Shown in pieces: positions 15,600 through 24,477 of a stretch of 36,882 nt of DNA. The translations under genes and the position numbers were made by a program. The stretch comes from Acidobacteriota bacterium. Its GTDB lineage: Bacteria; Acidobacteriota; Vicinamibacteria; Vicinamibacterales; UBA2999. Within the stretch, counting starts at the first letter, position 1; each line of letters opens with the position of its first letter. Below the pieces are notes generated by a model that was not told the DNA's origin, did no database searches, and saw only the letters and a list, made by a program, of their open reading frames with translations. Where the stretch lies: assembly GCA_021731165.1 (NCBI GenBank), contig JAKFXY010000031.1, forward strand, positions 1 to 36,882. Direction: 5' to 3'.

Positions 15600-16826
15600 C
15601 TACGGCGTCGCCGTCACCGCGACGACGGCCGTCGTGTCGGCGTTGTTGTTGTCGGTTTGCGTCGCACGCACCGTGTAGGTCCCCGCCGTGAACTTATGGG
15701 TGACCGAGGCCGCCGTCGTGATGGCCCCGAGATCCAGCGCCGTGCTGCCGTCACCAAAATCGACCTTGACGCTCCGCACGCCATTCGCGGCATTGGGCGT
15801 CACCGTGAACTGAAACGTCGTGGTCGCGGCCGGTCCAGACCCACCTGCCGGCGACGCCACCGCGATTGTGACCGACGGCCGCGCCGCCACGGTCACCACA
15901 GTCGATGTCGTGAACGTCTGCCCTCCGTCGGTCGCCGTCGCCGTGATCGTGTATGCCCCCGAGTTCGAGTACACGTGCGTGGCGGTCGTGACTGCGCTGA
16001 CCAGGCCCAAGTCGGACGACGACCCGTCGCCCCATGTCAAAATCACACGTGAGGACGTCCCCGCGGTGGGTGTCACCACCACTGACGAGGGCAGGCCCGC
16101 GGCCGCGCCGGTCGCTGTCAGCGACACGCCCGCCGTCGCGCCGACCGTCACCGTCACGGTTCCCTGCTTCCCGCTGACGGCTGCCGTCACCACCGACTCG
16201 CGGTTCGTCGTGAGCTGCACGGTTGCATGGCCATCAGCGTCGGTCACGGCCGACGCGACGCTCAGCGTGCCGTTCGTGCTCGAGAAGGTCACCGGTACGC
16301 TGACGAGCGGACGGTTGCCCGTGCCCACGACACTCGCGGTCACGCTGACCGTGCCGCCGCTGGCGGGCACGACTGACGGCGAGGCCCGGACCGTCACCGT
16401 GTCCACGGCGGCTGATCCGACCGTGATCGTCACCGCATTGGTACCTTCGGTGGCGGGGTTGGCCGCCGCGCCAGAGAGCGCGCGGATGGTGGCCACGCCC
16501 GATCCACCGCCGGCGTTGAACGTGGCGGTAGCCATGCCGTTCTGCGTGTGTGCTTCCGCCGGGGCTACCGTGCCGATATCGGTGACAAACCTCACGGAGG
16601 TACCGTTCTGCACGGGCGTTCCACTGCTCTCGTTCACGAAGGCCGTGAGCTGAGTCGAGCCGCCACTCGGTACGATCGTGGACGACGCGGTCAGCGTGAT
16701 CGTAGAGCCCGTGGGCGCCAGCAACGGCACTTTATCGCACGCCGCGGCCGCCAGGGCCGCGGCCGCGACACAGAGCGCCGCCGCGCGACGCACCGCTCCC
16801 GCCGTCACACGGCGCACGTGTCGCAC
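15600..16826 (-). CDS. Lipoprotein with bacterial Ig-like and PKD domains
   Basis: 408 residues from the GTG at 16826, chosen because GGAAGAGGA lies 7 bases upstream; another GTG at 16808 is possible, and the ORF extends to 16961 only by overlapping the upstream gene. The N-terminus is a lipoprotein signal (ALCVAAAALAAAACDK). It is followed by two Big_1-like Ig domains (TITLTASSTIVPSGGSTQLT; TVTVRASPSVVPASGGTVSV) and two PKD-like domains (TWGDGSS...HVYSNSGAYTITATATD; VDFGDGSTAL...THKFTAGTYTVRATQTD). An outer- or inner-membrane tethered adhesive or structural role is likely. Its position inside the pilus/secretion operon suggests it works with that apparatus. The antisense strand is open for 277 codons, a codon-bias shadow. 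Confidence 0.75.
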   Translation of the reverse strand: MRHVRRVTAGAVRRAAALCVAAAALAAAACDKVPLLAPTGSTITLTASSTIVPSGGSTQLTAFVNESSGTPVQNGTSVRFVTDIGTVAPAEAHTQNGMATATFNAGGGSGVATIRALSGAAANPATEGTNAVTITVGSAAVDTVTVRASPSVVPASGGTVSVTASVVGTGNRPLVSVPVTFSSTNGTLSVASAVTDADGHATVQLTTNRESVVTAAVSGKQGTVTVTVGATAGVSLTATGAAAGLPSSVVVTPTAGTSSRVILTWGDGSSSDLGLVSAVTTATHVYSNSGAYTITATATDGGQTFTTSTVVTVAARPSVTIAVASPAGGSGPAATTTFQFTVTPNAANGVRSVKVDFGDGSTALDLGAITTAASVTHKFTAGTYTVRATQTDNNNADTTAVVAVTATP

Positions 16827-16890
16827 TCTTCGATCCTCTTCCACCTTACCCACTCCCCGCACTCTACCTCTCTCCCATCGCCACGCGTGC

Positions 16891-17307
16891 TCACCACTCC
16901 GAGTAGTTCGTGCCATCGAGCCCGATCTGATCCGATCCGCTCTTGACGTCGTAAATCCCAATCTCCGTGGATCCGCTCCCGGGCTGCGGCTCCGACTGCG
17001 TGGTCTGCCATGAGTCCACCGACTGCGTGAACGGATCGACGGGAATCGTCCGGAGGTACTTTTCCGACACCAGCTCCTCGAGCGACGCGGGGTACTTGTT
17101 CTTGTCCGCGTAGTACTGATCGATCGCGTCGCGCACCCGGTAGAGATCTTCCTTGAGCACGGCTTCTTTCGCGCGCGTGACGCTGTTGCCGTACAGCGTG
17201 AGGCCGACCCCGGCGAGGATCACGATGATGGACATGACCACCATCAACTCGATCAGCGTGAAACCGCTCGGATGACGGCCGGCGCAGGTCGAGCGATGCG
17301 ATCCCAC
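16891..17307 (-). CDS. GspG-like major pseudopilin
   Basis: 138 residues from the GTG at 17307, 4 bases after the upstream stop; upstream in-frame starts overlap the preceding gene and were not used. A leader of 15 residues ends in Gly, followed by the class III signal FTLIELMVVMSIIVILAGVG with Glu+5. Then comes TRAKEAVLKEDLYRVRDAIDQYYADKNKYPASLEELV and PVDPFT, the GspG/PilA pattern. The end GLDGTNYSEW matches the GspG-type C-terminal loop and the end of the next paralogue. After processing by a prepilin peptidase (not in this window) it should polymerise in a periplasmic pseudopilus. It is one of a tandem pair of related pseudopilins. Confidence 0.9.
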   Translation of the reverse strand: MGSHRSTCAGRHPSGFTLIELMVVMSIIVILAGVGLTLYGNSVTRAKEAVLKEDLYRVRDAIDQYYADKNKYPASLEELVSEKYLRTIPVDPFTQSVDSWQTTQSEPQPGSGSTEIGIYDVKSGSDQIGLDGTNYSEW

Positions 17308-17311
17308 GACC

Positions 17312-17776
17312 CTACCAGTTCCTGTACTTGGTACCGTCGAGCCCGGTTCCGCTGCTCTTCGTGTACACGTCGAACACGTTCTTGCCGCCCCAGCTGGTGG
17401 AGTCCGGCGTGTCCTGGTACGCACGCAGCCCCCAGTCCTGGCTGTTGGTCATGCGGTCTGTCGGAATGCGCCTGAGAAACTTCAGCTTCCGTCCGGACGC
17501 ATCGCTCGCGGCAGCGATTCCCTCCACCAGCGTCGCCAGATCTGGCGGGTAGCCTTCACTGCCAGGCTCGAGCTCGGACGCGGCGATGAGTCCGCGGTCC
17601 ACCGCGTCCTTGAACCGGTCGATCGCCGTTCGCATCTCCCTGAGATCGCGCCGCAGCTCCGCCTCGCGCTGGCGCTGCGAGGTAACTTGCGCCAGCGGCA
17701 TCACCGCCGACGCGAGAATCAGCAGGATCGTCGTGACGACCAGCAGCTCGATGAAGGTGTAGCCTCGTTCCTGCAT
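17312..17776 (-). CDS. GspG-like pseudopilin, second copy
   Basis: 154 residues. A very short leader MQERG precedes YTFIELLVVTTILLILASAV, a class III signal with Tyr instead of Phe at +1 and Glu+5. The body reads QREAELRRDLREMRTAIDRF then a longer alpha/beta loop and RRIPTDRM. The C-terminus GLDGTKYRNW is parallel to GLDGTNYSEW of the downstream paralogue, suggesting duplication and divergence. Its ATG is directly next to the secretin stop (stop and start adjacent). Likely a core or minor pseudopilin of the same apparatus. Confidence 0.88.
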   Translation of the reverse strand: MQERGYTFIELLVVTTILLILASAVMPLAQVTSQRQREAELRRDLREMRTAIDRFKDAVDRGLIAASELEPGSEGYPPDLATLVEGIAAASDASGRKLKFLRRIPTDRMTNSQDWGLRAYQDTPDSTSWGGKNVFDVYTKSSGTGLDGTKYRNW

Positions 17777-20191
17777 CTATCGAACGACCACGCCAGGCAC
17801 CGGCGCGAACTGCAGCGGAATGAATGCGCCGCCGGGCGCAGTGGCCGTACCCGTGACGGCGAGGCCGCCGCCGCCGCCCCCAACCGCGTCGAACACGAGC
17901 GCCGCCAGCAGGCCGGTGCCGGCCACGCCGGTGGTATCGCTATTCCGGATGATGGCGATATCCACGCGTCCCGTCGCGGCATCCACCTGCTGCGTGAAGC
18001 TCGCCGTCGCCCCTCCGGCTCTCATCAGGGACCCCTCCTGCACCGCACGCACTCTCAAGGCTGCGGGGTTGTAGGTCAGCGTCAGGGATATCGCGGAGAG
18101 CCGCGACACGTTCGTGGCCGAGAGCGCCACGGTATAGGGCCCGCCTCCGACGCGAAAGTCGGCGCCGGGGGGTGTGACGACGATCTGCGCCGCCCCTTCG
18201 ACTCCCGAGGCCGCCGCTGGAGCAGGACTCGCCGCAGCCGGAACAGACGTCGTGCCTGGCAAGGGAGAACTCCCCGGCGGCACAACGGCAACGCCCCCGC
18301 CCAAAGCCGCAGCGGGCTGAGACGCGCCTCCGGCAATCGATGGTCCTGCTGGAATCACAGACACACCGCCCGGCGCCGGCTGCGCCCCAGGTGCGGTCGT
18401 CGGGTCCACCGCATCGGGCACGGCAATGAGCGGAGGCGGTCCGCCGAGTCCGAGGTTCTGCTGGGTGCCGATGAAGATCGGGCTGAGATCCTGGACGGTC
18501 AGCTCCTGCGTCCGCACGATCCGCGGCGTCAGCAGCATGACGATGTCGGTCTGCAAGAGCTCTGTGTCGTTGGATGCCAGCAGCTTATTGAGAATCGGAA
18601 GCCGCAACAGGCCGGGAATGCCACGCAGCGTCTTGCGGTCGGTCTCGCGCAAGAGGCCCGCCAGCAGATTCGATTCCCCGTCGCGCAGTCTCAGCCGCGT
18701 ATTGACGCGTCGGGTACCGAACGACGGCAGGTTCTGGCCCGCGACGTTGACGTCCTGTCCGCGGGTACTGTTCTCCACGAGGAGGTCGAGGATGACGTCG
18801 CCCTCCGGCGTGACCCTCGGTGTCATCTCGATGATGATGCCGACCGTGCGGTAGTTGAACGAGGTGAGCGGGTTGGTATTGGCGCCCCCTTGGGCGATCG
18901 GCGTGAACACGGTGGCCGGCACTGGAATCTCGTCGCCGATGTTCAGCGTGATCTTCTGCCCTTCCGCACCGCGAAGCTGCGGCTTGGCGATGAGTTTGGT
19001 TTCCGAGTCCGCCTCCAGGAACCTGACGACCGCGGACGGGACAGCGAGGTAGAAATCCGCGGTGGAGATGCCGCGCGTAACGGTGTTCATATTGAACGGT
19101 GTTGGCGTGATCGTCCCGGCGGCGGGCGCCGCCTCCGGCGAGAACGCGGCGCCCACGCCGTAGTCCGAGAGGTTCAGGCCGAACGTCTTGGCGCGGGTCC
19201 GGTTGACCTCGAGCACCTGTACGTCGATCACCACCTCGGCGCGCGGGTTGTCGTTGGCCTCGATAATCTTCTCGATGATCGCCACAACAGGGTTCGTGGC
19301 ACGCACGGTGATCGTGTTGCTCGTCTTGTTGGCCACGATCTGCGGCTGCACGGCCATCGCCGGAAGGCGAATGACGGTGTTGACGATCTGCGCCAGCTCG
19401 GTCGCATCCCCGTGCGAAAGGAAGAAGGTGCGAATCACCTGCTCCTCATACTGGGCGCGCTTCTGCGCATTGTCGGGAATCACCATGATGGTCCGCTGGT
19501 TGACCACCTTGTAGAAGAGCTGGTTGGCGGCCAGCAACTGATTGAGGGCCTGCTCGAGCGTGACATTGTCGAGCTGCACGGAGACGGCGCGGTCCTGGTA
19601 CGTGCCCTCGAACGTCACGTTGATCCCCGTGGCCATCCCGATGAAGTTGAGCGTGTCGCGCAGGCTCGCCATCGCGATCCGCAGGCCCGGCACCGGCTCG
19701 TTCGCGGCAATGAGCACCGGCTGGGCACCCGCCTGCCGCGCCTGCTCGCGAAGCTGCGCAATCGACGTCCGAGGCTGCGCTGCCTCGGCCAGGTCGCGGA
19801 TCCTGCGCTCGATCTCCAGCACCTTCGCGGCCACCTGCCGGTTGGGGGGATCGAACTCGCTGCCGCGCCTGTACTCGCGGAGCGCCTCCTCGAGCTGCCC
19901 CCGCGCCTCGAAGACGCGCGCCTGATCGAGATGCACGCGGGAAGCGCTGAGCATCGCGCGCTCGAGCGCAATCTGGAAATCGACGCGGTTCGGGTTCTGC
20001 TGGAGCGCCTGGCGGTAGAAGCTCACGGCCGCGTCCCAGTCTCCGGCCCGAGCGGCGCGGTCACCGCGGCTCGCGGCCCGTCCGGTGGCGCAGCCCGCGA
20101 TGAGAAGTGCAAGGGTCACGACCAGCGCGCAGGCGCGCCATCCTGACTGATGTGCGTCCCGCACGCGAATCCGCTCGGGTGTATAGGTCAT
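17777..20191 (-). CDS. PilQ/GspD-like secretin with C-terminal cohesin domain
   Basis: 804-residue outer-membrane channel subunit. Domains in order: lipoprotein signal with Cys34 (LLIAGCATG); TPR-like helices (about 40-125, AGDWDAAVSFYRQALQQNP); STN/secretin N0-like part (FIGMATGINVTFEG); N1-type domain (TFFLSHGDATELAQIVNTVI); the conserved secretin barrel (ISTADFYLAV to VMLLTPRIVR, ending near 563); a Pro/Ala/Gly linker (about 575-660); and a cohesin-like beta-sandwich (about 665-804, FRVGGGPYTVALSATNVSRL, ISLTLTYNPAALRVRAV, SGLL-like GTGLLAALVFDA). The fused cohesin could bind a dockerin-bearing or surface partner. The ATG overlaps the PilP-like stop by 4 bases. Whether it serves a pilus or a type II system is not decided by sequence. 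Confidence 0.9.
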   Translation of the reverse strand: MTYTPERIRVRDAHQSGWRACALVVTLALLIAGCATGRAASRGDRAARAGDWDAAVSFYRQALQQNPNRVDFQIALERAMLSASRVHLDQARVFEARGQLEEALREYRRGSEFDPPNRQVAAKVLEIERRIRDLAEAAQPRTSIAQLREQARQAGAQPVLIAANEPVPGLRIAMASLRDTLNFIGMATGINVTFEGTYQDRAVSVQLDNVTLEQALNQLLAANQLFYKVVNQRTIMVIPDNAQKRAQYEEQVIRTFFLSHGDATELAQIVNTVIRLPAMAVQPQIVANKTSNTITVRATNPVVAIIEKIIEANDNPRAEVVIDVQVLEVNRTRAKTFGLNLSDYGVGAAFSPEAAPAAGTITPTPFNMNTVTRGISTADFYLAVPSAVVRFLEADSETKLIAKPQLRGAEGQKITLNIGDEIPVPATVFTPIAQGGANTNPLTSFNYRTVGIIIEMTPRVTPEGDVILDLLVENSTRGQDVNVAGQNLPSFGTRRVNTRLRLRDGESNLLAGLLRETDRKTLRGIPGLLRLPILNKLLASNDTELLQTDIVMLLTPRIVRTQELTVQDLSPIFIGTQQNLGLGGPPPLIAVPDAVDPTTAPGAQPAPGGVSVIPAGPSIAGGASQPAAALGGGVAVVPPGSSPLPGTTSVPAAASPAPAAASGVEGAAQIVVTPPGADFRVGGGPYTVALSATNVSRLSAISLTLTYNPAALRVRAVQEGSLMRAGGATASFTQQVDAATGRVDIAIIRNSDTTGVAGTGLLAALVFDAVGGGGGGLAVTGTATAPGGAFIPLQFAPVPGVVVR

Positions 20192-20736
20192 TGTCCGGAC
20201 AATCGAATCGCCTGCCGCCCGCGGCCATCCGCGTACGCAAGCTCGGCGGATTCCGCGCCTATCCGCGTCAACTGATAGCGCCCATCGATGATAGCGCCTT
20301 CCTTTCCGTAGAAAACGTTGCCACGACTGTCGCTCAGGATGGCCACCTTCACCCCGCCAATCTGATCCATGACCCCGATGAATTTCAGCGGAATCGGCGG
20401 AAGGGGCGGCGGACCCACGGGCATCGGCGGTGGCATGGCCACGGGCCTCGGTGCCGTAGCCGGCCGCGGCCGTGCCTGGGGCTCTGCCGCCTGCTCGAAT
20501 CTGAAAGGATTGCGACTCGCGCTCGCGAGTTCGCCACGAGCCGCCTTCAACTGGTCGAGCCTCAAGTCCACCACCGCCACCTGGCCGCCGGTCGGCCGAA
20601 CCTGGCCTGATGGGACACCGGCAGGCTGCGCCGCGCCAGCGGCGGGATCGTCAGGACCCCGCACGACGGCAACGCCAGCGAGGATGACGATCAGCACCGT
20701 GAGGACCAGGAGCTGGCGCCGCGCGCGGCCACTCAT
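20188..20736 (-). CDS. PilP/GspC-like pilotin-linker protein
   Basis: 182 residues. One N-terminal transmembrane helix (QLLVLTVLIVILAGVAVVRG), a Pro-rich periplasmic linker (PRPVAMPPPMPVGPPPLPPI) and a C-terminal beta domain (IPLKFIGVMDQIGGVKVAIL, GNVFYGKEGAIIDGRYQLTRI) typical of PilP/GspC HR domains; the NPFRF motif is also present. It would link the inner-membrane PilMNO platform to the secretin, which is encoded by the next gene. Its start overlaps the PilO-like stop by 4 bases. PilP lipoproteins usually have a Cys lipobox, which is missing here, so a GspC-like topology is favoured. Confidence 0.82.
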   Translation of the reverse strand: MSGRARRQLLVLTVLIVILAGVAVVRGPDDPAAGAAQPAGVPSGQVRPTGGQVAVVDLRLDQLKAARGELASASRNPFRFEQAAEPQARPRPATAPRPVAMPPPMPVGPPPLPPIPLKFIGVMDQIGGVKVAILSDSRGNVFYGKEGAIIDGRYQLTRIGAESAELAYADGRGRQAIRLSGQ

Positions 20737-21317
20737 CTCTCACTGTCCCGGTAGTAGGTCGACAGATCGAGCGTCACGACGAGCGATCCGCCGCTGGTGT
20801 CCTCCTCGGCAAGCGATACGTTGTCGATGACCACGAACTCCGGGGCGGTCTCGAGCTCGTGAATAAACGTGCGCATCGCCGTGTAGCTGCCCGACAGAAT
20901 CATCTGGGTCTTGAGGCGGCTCAGCGTGCTGTTGCGCTCCTCGACACGCTCGTTGAGGCTTCGCTCGTACTGCAAATTGGAACGGCGCGCCAGCTGCGGC
21001 ACCCGCAGGTGCGTCATGCGGCGCGCGCCGGCAAGATCCGCCGGCAGCACGTCCCGATAGAACGTGGCCAGCTCCGTGCCCGCCCTGTCCTTGCCCGTCA
21101 ACGTGCCGGAGGCCTTCTCGTGCTCTTCGCGCGCGGCCATGAGGGCTCGTTCGGCCATCCGGTCGCGCTGCTCGATGTTCGCCACGCGCTGCGCCAGCGG
21201 GTATACGACGGCCCCGTAGACCGCGAGATCGATCGCCGCCAGGATCCCCAGCGCAACGAGGATGCGGCGGTGGTCCTGAAGGGCGCGGCGCGCGAGCGAC
21301 GTACCGGATGCGCTCAC
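20733..21317 (-). CDS. PilO-like inner-membrane assembly protein
   Basis: 194 residues. A single N-terminal helix (ILVALGILAAIDLAVYGAVVYPL) is followed by a periplasmic coiled coil (NIEQRDRMAERALMAAREEHEK) and a ferredoxin-like domain (RLKTQMILSGSYTAMRTFIHEL, VVIDNVSLAEEDTSGGSLVV). This is the PilO/GspM pattern; YxxxRxFIHELE-type wording is typical. It would form a heterodimer with PilN. The ATG overlaps the PilN-like stop by 4 bases, and its own stop overlaps the PilP-like ATG, so the run is tightly coupled. Confidence 0.85.
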   Translation of the reverse strand: MSASGTSLARRALQDHRRILVALGILAAIDLAVYGAVVYPLAQRVANIEQRDRMAERALMAAREEHEKASGTLTGKDRAGTELATFYRDVLPADLAGARRMTHLRVPQLARRSNLQYERSLNERVEERNSTLSRLKTQMILSGSYTAMRTFIHELETAPEFVVIDNVSLAEEDTSGGSLVVTLDLSTYYRDSER

Positions 21318-21877
21318 TGGCGGCCTCCCGTCAGGTAAGTCCCCTCCACGAAGGCCTCGATGATGCCCTGGGCGTTCGTCTCCTCCTGCCGTGCGAGCAC
21401 GTTGCGGAACGTGCTCTTGGTCTCCAGCGCCTCGAGGAAGGCGTCGAGGTCCTCAACCCTCCTCGCCTCAACGCCGATCGACACGACAAAACTGCCGTCG
21501 CCTTCCTGTCGAGGCGTCACGGAGGTGATGCGCACGTCGGCGGGCAGCGTGGATTCGAACTGCGCGAAGAGCGCGGTCCACGAGAACGCGCGCCGGTCGA
21601 TGATCGAATTCGCCTCGCGCGCGGCGGCGGCGACGACGTCCAGTTCCTTCGGGTTGATCTTCGAGCGAATCGCGGCGGCCTCGATGCGCAGGCGGGCGGC
21701 CTCCCCCTCGGACTCCACGGCGTGGGCCCCGAGTGTCCGCTGACTGAGTGTCAGCCGCGCGATGCTGACGACGTTGAAGATCGTGGCGCCGAGTATCAGG
21801 AATCCGAGGGCCCCAATCGCGACCCGCACCGCTCGGACGTTGTAGAAGGGGCGCGTGGAAAGATTGGTCCGCAGCAT
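21314..21877 (-). CDS. PilN-like inner-membrane assembly protein
   Basis: 187 residues. The cytosolic N-terminal motif NLSTRPFYN (residues 5-13) is the conserved PilN segment that binds PilM. A transmembrane helix (VAIGALGFLILGATIFNVV) and a periplasmic coiled-coil plus ferredoxin-like fold follow (FSWTALFAQFESTLPADVRI, VEDLDAFLEALETKSTFRNV). The start overlaps the PilM-like stop by one base (TGATG). Role: alignment platform of the pilus/secretion machine. Confidence 0.87.
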   Translation of the reverse strand: MLRTNLSTRPFYNVRAVRVAIGALGFLILGATIFNVVSIARLTLSQRTLGAHAVESEGEAARLRIEAAAIRSKINPKELDVVAAAAREANSIIDRRAFSWTALFAQFESTLPADVRITSVTPRQEGDGSFVVSIGVEARRVEDLDAFLEALETKSTFRNVLARQEETNAQGIIEAFVEGTYLTGGRQ

Positions 21878-22839
21878 CAGGCCGTCACCGCTTCCCGCTG
21901 CGTCCGCAGCAGCACGCCCACCAGCGGCGAGAGGATATCGGCGAGGTCGCCGGTGGCGGCGATACGGTTGGTCAAGGCGGCGGCGCGTGTCGGGTCAATC
22001 GCCTCCACGGGGACACCGAGCCGCTCCTCGAGGCCACGGCGCGCGGCGTCGAGCGCGCCGGCCGTCTGCCCGGAGCCCCCGAGGAGCACCCGCGTGAAGC
22101 CCTGCCCGGCAAGCCGGTCCTGATAGTACATCGCTGTCTGATGCACACGATCGGCGAGTGAGCCCTCTTCCCCCTCAGCCCCGTTGCGGAAGAACATGAC
22201 AGCCTCGTCACGCATGATGACGAGCGACGTGTGTTCCGGTCGCATGTGCACGAGCAGCCAGTCGCCGGCGGGAACACCGTCCGACGCGAGAAAGAGATTG
22301 ACCACGCTCAGCGTGGCGATATCCACGAGCCCCGCGTAGACGCCAGCCTCATCGCAGACCGACTCGTACTCGCGGATCACGTCTCTCCGCGCCAGCGCGA
22401 CGAGGAACTCCGCGGCTGACACGCGCCCACCGGCCGGCGTGTAGGCGATGCACGCCTCCTCGATGGGAAAGGGGGCGGACTTGCGGATCTGCCACCGCAC
22501 AAGCTGGTCGAGATCCTCACGGCGCGCCGGAACCTGATCGAACTTCACGAGCGAGATGCGGGCCGTGACATCTGGAATGACGAGCGCGATGCGCGCCGGG
22601 CGCGTGCCCAGCGAGCCGAGCACGCTGCGCAGCGCCGCGACCACGGCGGCCCGATCGACGATGTTCTGGGACGTGAGGGAGGCGGCCACCGCCCCGACAG
22701 GCAGCGGCTGAACCGCGTACGCCTGGACAGTCGCCGTGAAGCCGCGGCGTGACACCACCGCGGCGGAGACCCGCTCGAGCGAAATCTCGACGGCGGCGTC
22801 GGGAGGCGGACTGGCGAGCCAGGCTGTGAGGAGACTCAT
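21877..22839 (-). CDS. PilM-like actin-fold assembly protein
   Basis: 320 residues, no membrane helix. The actin-like fold is seen in VAVEISLERVSAAVV-type opening, ARIALVIPDVTARISLVKFD, the RREDLDQLVRWQIRKSAPFP segment typical of PilM, WLLVHMRPEHTSLVIMRDE, and VLLGGSGQTAG. It should sit on the cytosolic face and bind the PilN N-terminus. Its start overlaps the ATPase stop by 4 bases and its stop overlaps the PilN-like start. The ATP-site residues look less canonical than in Thermus PilM, so nucleotide binding is uncertain. Confidence 0.86.
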   Translation of the reverse strand: MSLLTAWLASPPPDAAVEISLERVSAAVVSRRGFTATVQAYAVQPLPVGAVAASLTSQNIVDRAAVVAALRSVLGSLGTRPARIALVIPDVTARISLVKFDQVPARREDLDQLVRWQIRKSAPFPIEEACIAYTPAGGRVSAAEFLVALARRDVIREYESVCDEAGVYAGLVDIATLSVVNLFLASDGVPAGDWLLVHMRPEHTSLVIMRDEAVMFFRNGAEGEEGSLADRVHQTAMYYQDRLAGQGFTRVLLGGSGQTAGALDAARRGLEERLGVPVEAIDPTRAAALTNRIAATGDLADILSPLVGVLLRTQREAVTA

Positions 22840-24458
22840 TCGACGAAGGTCACCTTGTTGATTTCCCGCAGCGTGGTCTGCCCCGCCAGCACCTTCTCCA
22901 CGGCGGATTCGCGGAGGAACCGCATCCCCTCCTCGTGCGCCGCCTTCTTCACTTCCGAGGCGGGGCGCCTGTCCAGGATCATCTCACGGATGCGATCGGA
23001 GAGGTCCAGCAGCTCGCAGATGGCGGTGCGCCCCTTGAACCCGGTTCCACCGCACTCGATGCAGCCGGCTCCCTCGAACAACTGATGTGTCTCGGCCAGC
23101 ACGGGATCGAACGCCGACTCCTGCATCAGCCGTGGATCGGGTCGCACGGGGCGCTTGCAGTGGGTACAGATGAGGCGAACCAGCCGCTGCGCGAGCACGC
23201 AGTTGAGCGCGGACACGAACTGATATGGCTCGACGCCCATGTTCAGGAACCGGCCCAGCACATCCACGACATTGTTGGCGTGGACGGTGGTGAACACGAG
23301 GTGGCCGGTCAGCGCCGACTGGATCGCGATCTGGGCGGTCTCGGGATCGCGGATTTCGCCGACCATGATCTTGTCCGGGTCGTGACGCAGGATCGACCGT
23401 AGCCCCCGAGCGAACGTCAGCCCCTTCTTTTCGTTGATCGGGATCTGGGTGATGCCACGGAGCTGGTACTCCACCGGATCCTCGATCGTCACGATCTTGT
23501 CCTCGACCGACCAGATCTCGGACAACGCGGCGTAGAGCGTGGTGGTCTTGCCAGACCCGGTGGGCCCGGTCACCAGCACCATCCCGTAAGGCTCGCGAAT
23601 GTACTTCCGGAACCGGGCGAGCTCCCTCTCCGGGAAGCCGAGGATGTCGAGCCTCAGCTCGGTGAACTGCTCGCTGAGCGACTCCTTGTCAAGGATGCGG
23701 ATCACGGCGTCCTCGCCGTGCACGCTCGGCATGATGGACACGCGGAAGTCGATCGCCTTTCCCGGCATCCGCACCTTGAAGCGGCCGTCCTGCGGCACGC
23801 GCTTCTCGGCGATGTCCAGCTCCGCCATCACCTTGATGCGCGAGATGATCGAGCTGTGAAACTGCTTGGCGATCGGCCGCATCGCCGGCTGGAGCACGCC
23901 GTCGATCCGATACTTGACGTGCACCGCATCGTCGCCGGTCTCGATGTGGATGTCGCTGGCGCGTCGTTGGATGGCGGTGAAAATCGTCGAGTCCACCAGC
24001 CGGATGATGGGACTGATGTCGCTCGTGAGGCGTTCGACGGTCAGGCTGTCCTCGTCCGCCTCTTCGTCCTTGAGAACCTGGAGCTGGAACCCCTCGGTGG
24101 CGTCCTCGAGCACGCGCTGCGAGCTCTCGCTCTTCTTCAGGATCAGTTGAATCGCGGACGGCGCTCCCACGGTGACCTTGATCGGCGTGGCCAGGACGAC
24201 GCCCAACTCGTCAATCATCGGCAGGTCGGTCGGGTCGGACACCACGATCACGAGCGACTGTCCCTCGCGACGATGAGGGACGAAGCCGTAGCGGAGCATC
24301 AGATCTGCTGGAATCGACCGGAACAGCGCCTGATCGATTCTGAACTCGTCCATGTCCACGTAATCGAGCCGGTATCGCACGGCGAGCGCCCGCGCGCGGG
24401 CCACCTCCGCCGAGTAGTCCTCGGGGGTGACGAGTTCGGTTGGATCAACGGTTGCCAT
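22836..24458 (-). CDS. PilB/GspE-type assembly ATPase
   Basis: 540 residues from the ATG at 24458, which has GGAAGAAGAG just upstream; longer starts would run into the PilC-like gene. An N-terminal MshEN/GspE_N domain (about 1-145) is followed by the AAA-like core: Walker A GPTGSGKTT with K304, Asp box around IVTIEDPVEYQL, Walker B IMVGEIRDPETAQ and His box LTGHLVFTTVHANN. A tetracysteine zinc site C431-x2-C434 and C466-x2-C469 (CTHCKR, CIECGG) is typical of extension ATPases and rules out PilT. It powers pilus or pseudopilus assembly from the cytosol. The preceding platform gene ends 19 bases upstream. Confidence 0.95.
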   Translation of the reverse strand: MATVDPTELVTPEDYSAEVARARALAVRYRLDYVDMDEFRIDQALFRSIPADLMLRYGFVPHRREGQSLVIVVSDPTDLPMIDELGVVLATPIKVTVGAPSAIQLILKKSESSQRVLEDATEGFQLQVLKDEEADEDSLTVERLTSDISPIIRLVDSTIFTAIQRRASDIHIETGDDAVHVKYRIDGVLQPAMRPIAKQFHSSIISRIKVMAELDIAEKRVPQDGRFKVRMPGKAIDFRVSIMPSVHGEDAVIRILDKESLSEQFTELRLDILGFPERELARFRKYIREPYGMVLVTGPTGSGKTTTLYAALSEIWSVEDKIVTIEDPVEYQLRGITQIPINEKKGLTFARGLRSILRHDPDKIMVGEIRDPETAQIAIQSALTGHLVFTTVHANNVVDVLGRFLNMGVEPYQFVSALNCVLAQRLVRLICTHCKRPVRPDPRLMQESAFDPVLAETHQLFEGAGCIECGGTGFKGRTAICELLDLSDRIREMILDRRPASEVKKAAHEEGMRFLRESAVEKVLAGQTTLREINKVTFVE

Positions 24459-24477
24459 GTTCTCTTCTTCCGCGTGA

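Noticed and set aside
15820-16653. A 277-codon plus-strand frame opposite the Ig/PKD lipoprotein
   Set aside because: Its Val/Thr/Pro composition mirrors the repeated Val/Thr/Ala codons of the minus-strand gene. The minus frame has a lipoprotein signal and PKD motifs.
17687-20146. An 819-codon open frame on the plus strand opposite the secretin
   Set aside because: It is antisense to a well-recognised secretin, its translation is rich in Arg/His/Gly without domains, and it starts inside a pseudopilin gene. It is a codon-bias shadow of high-GC DNA.
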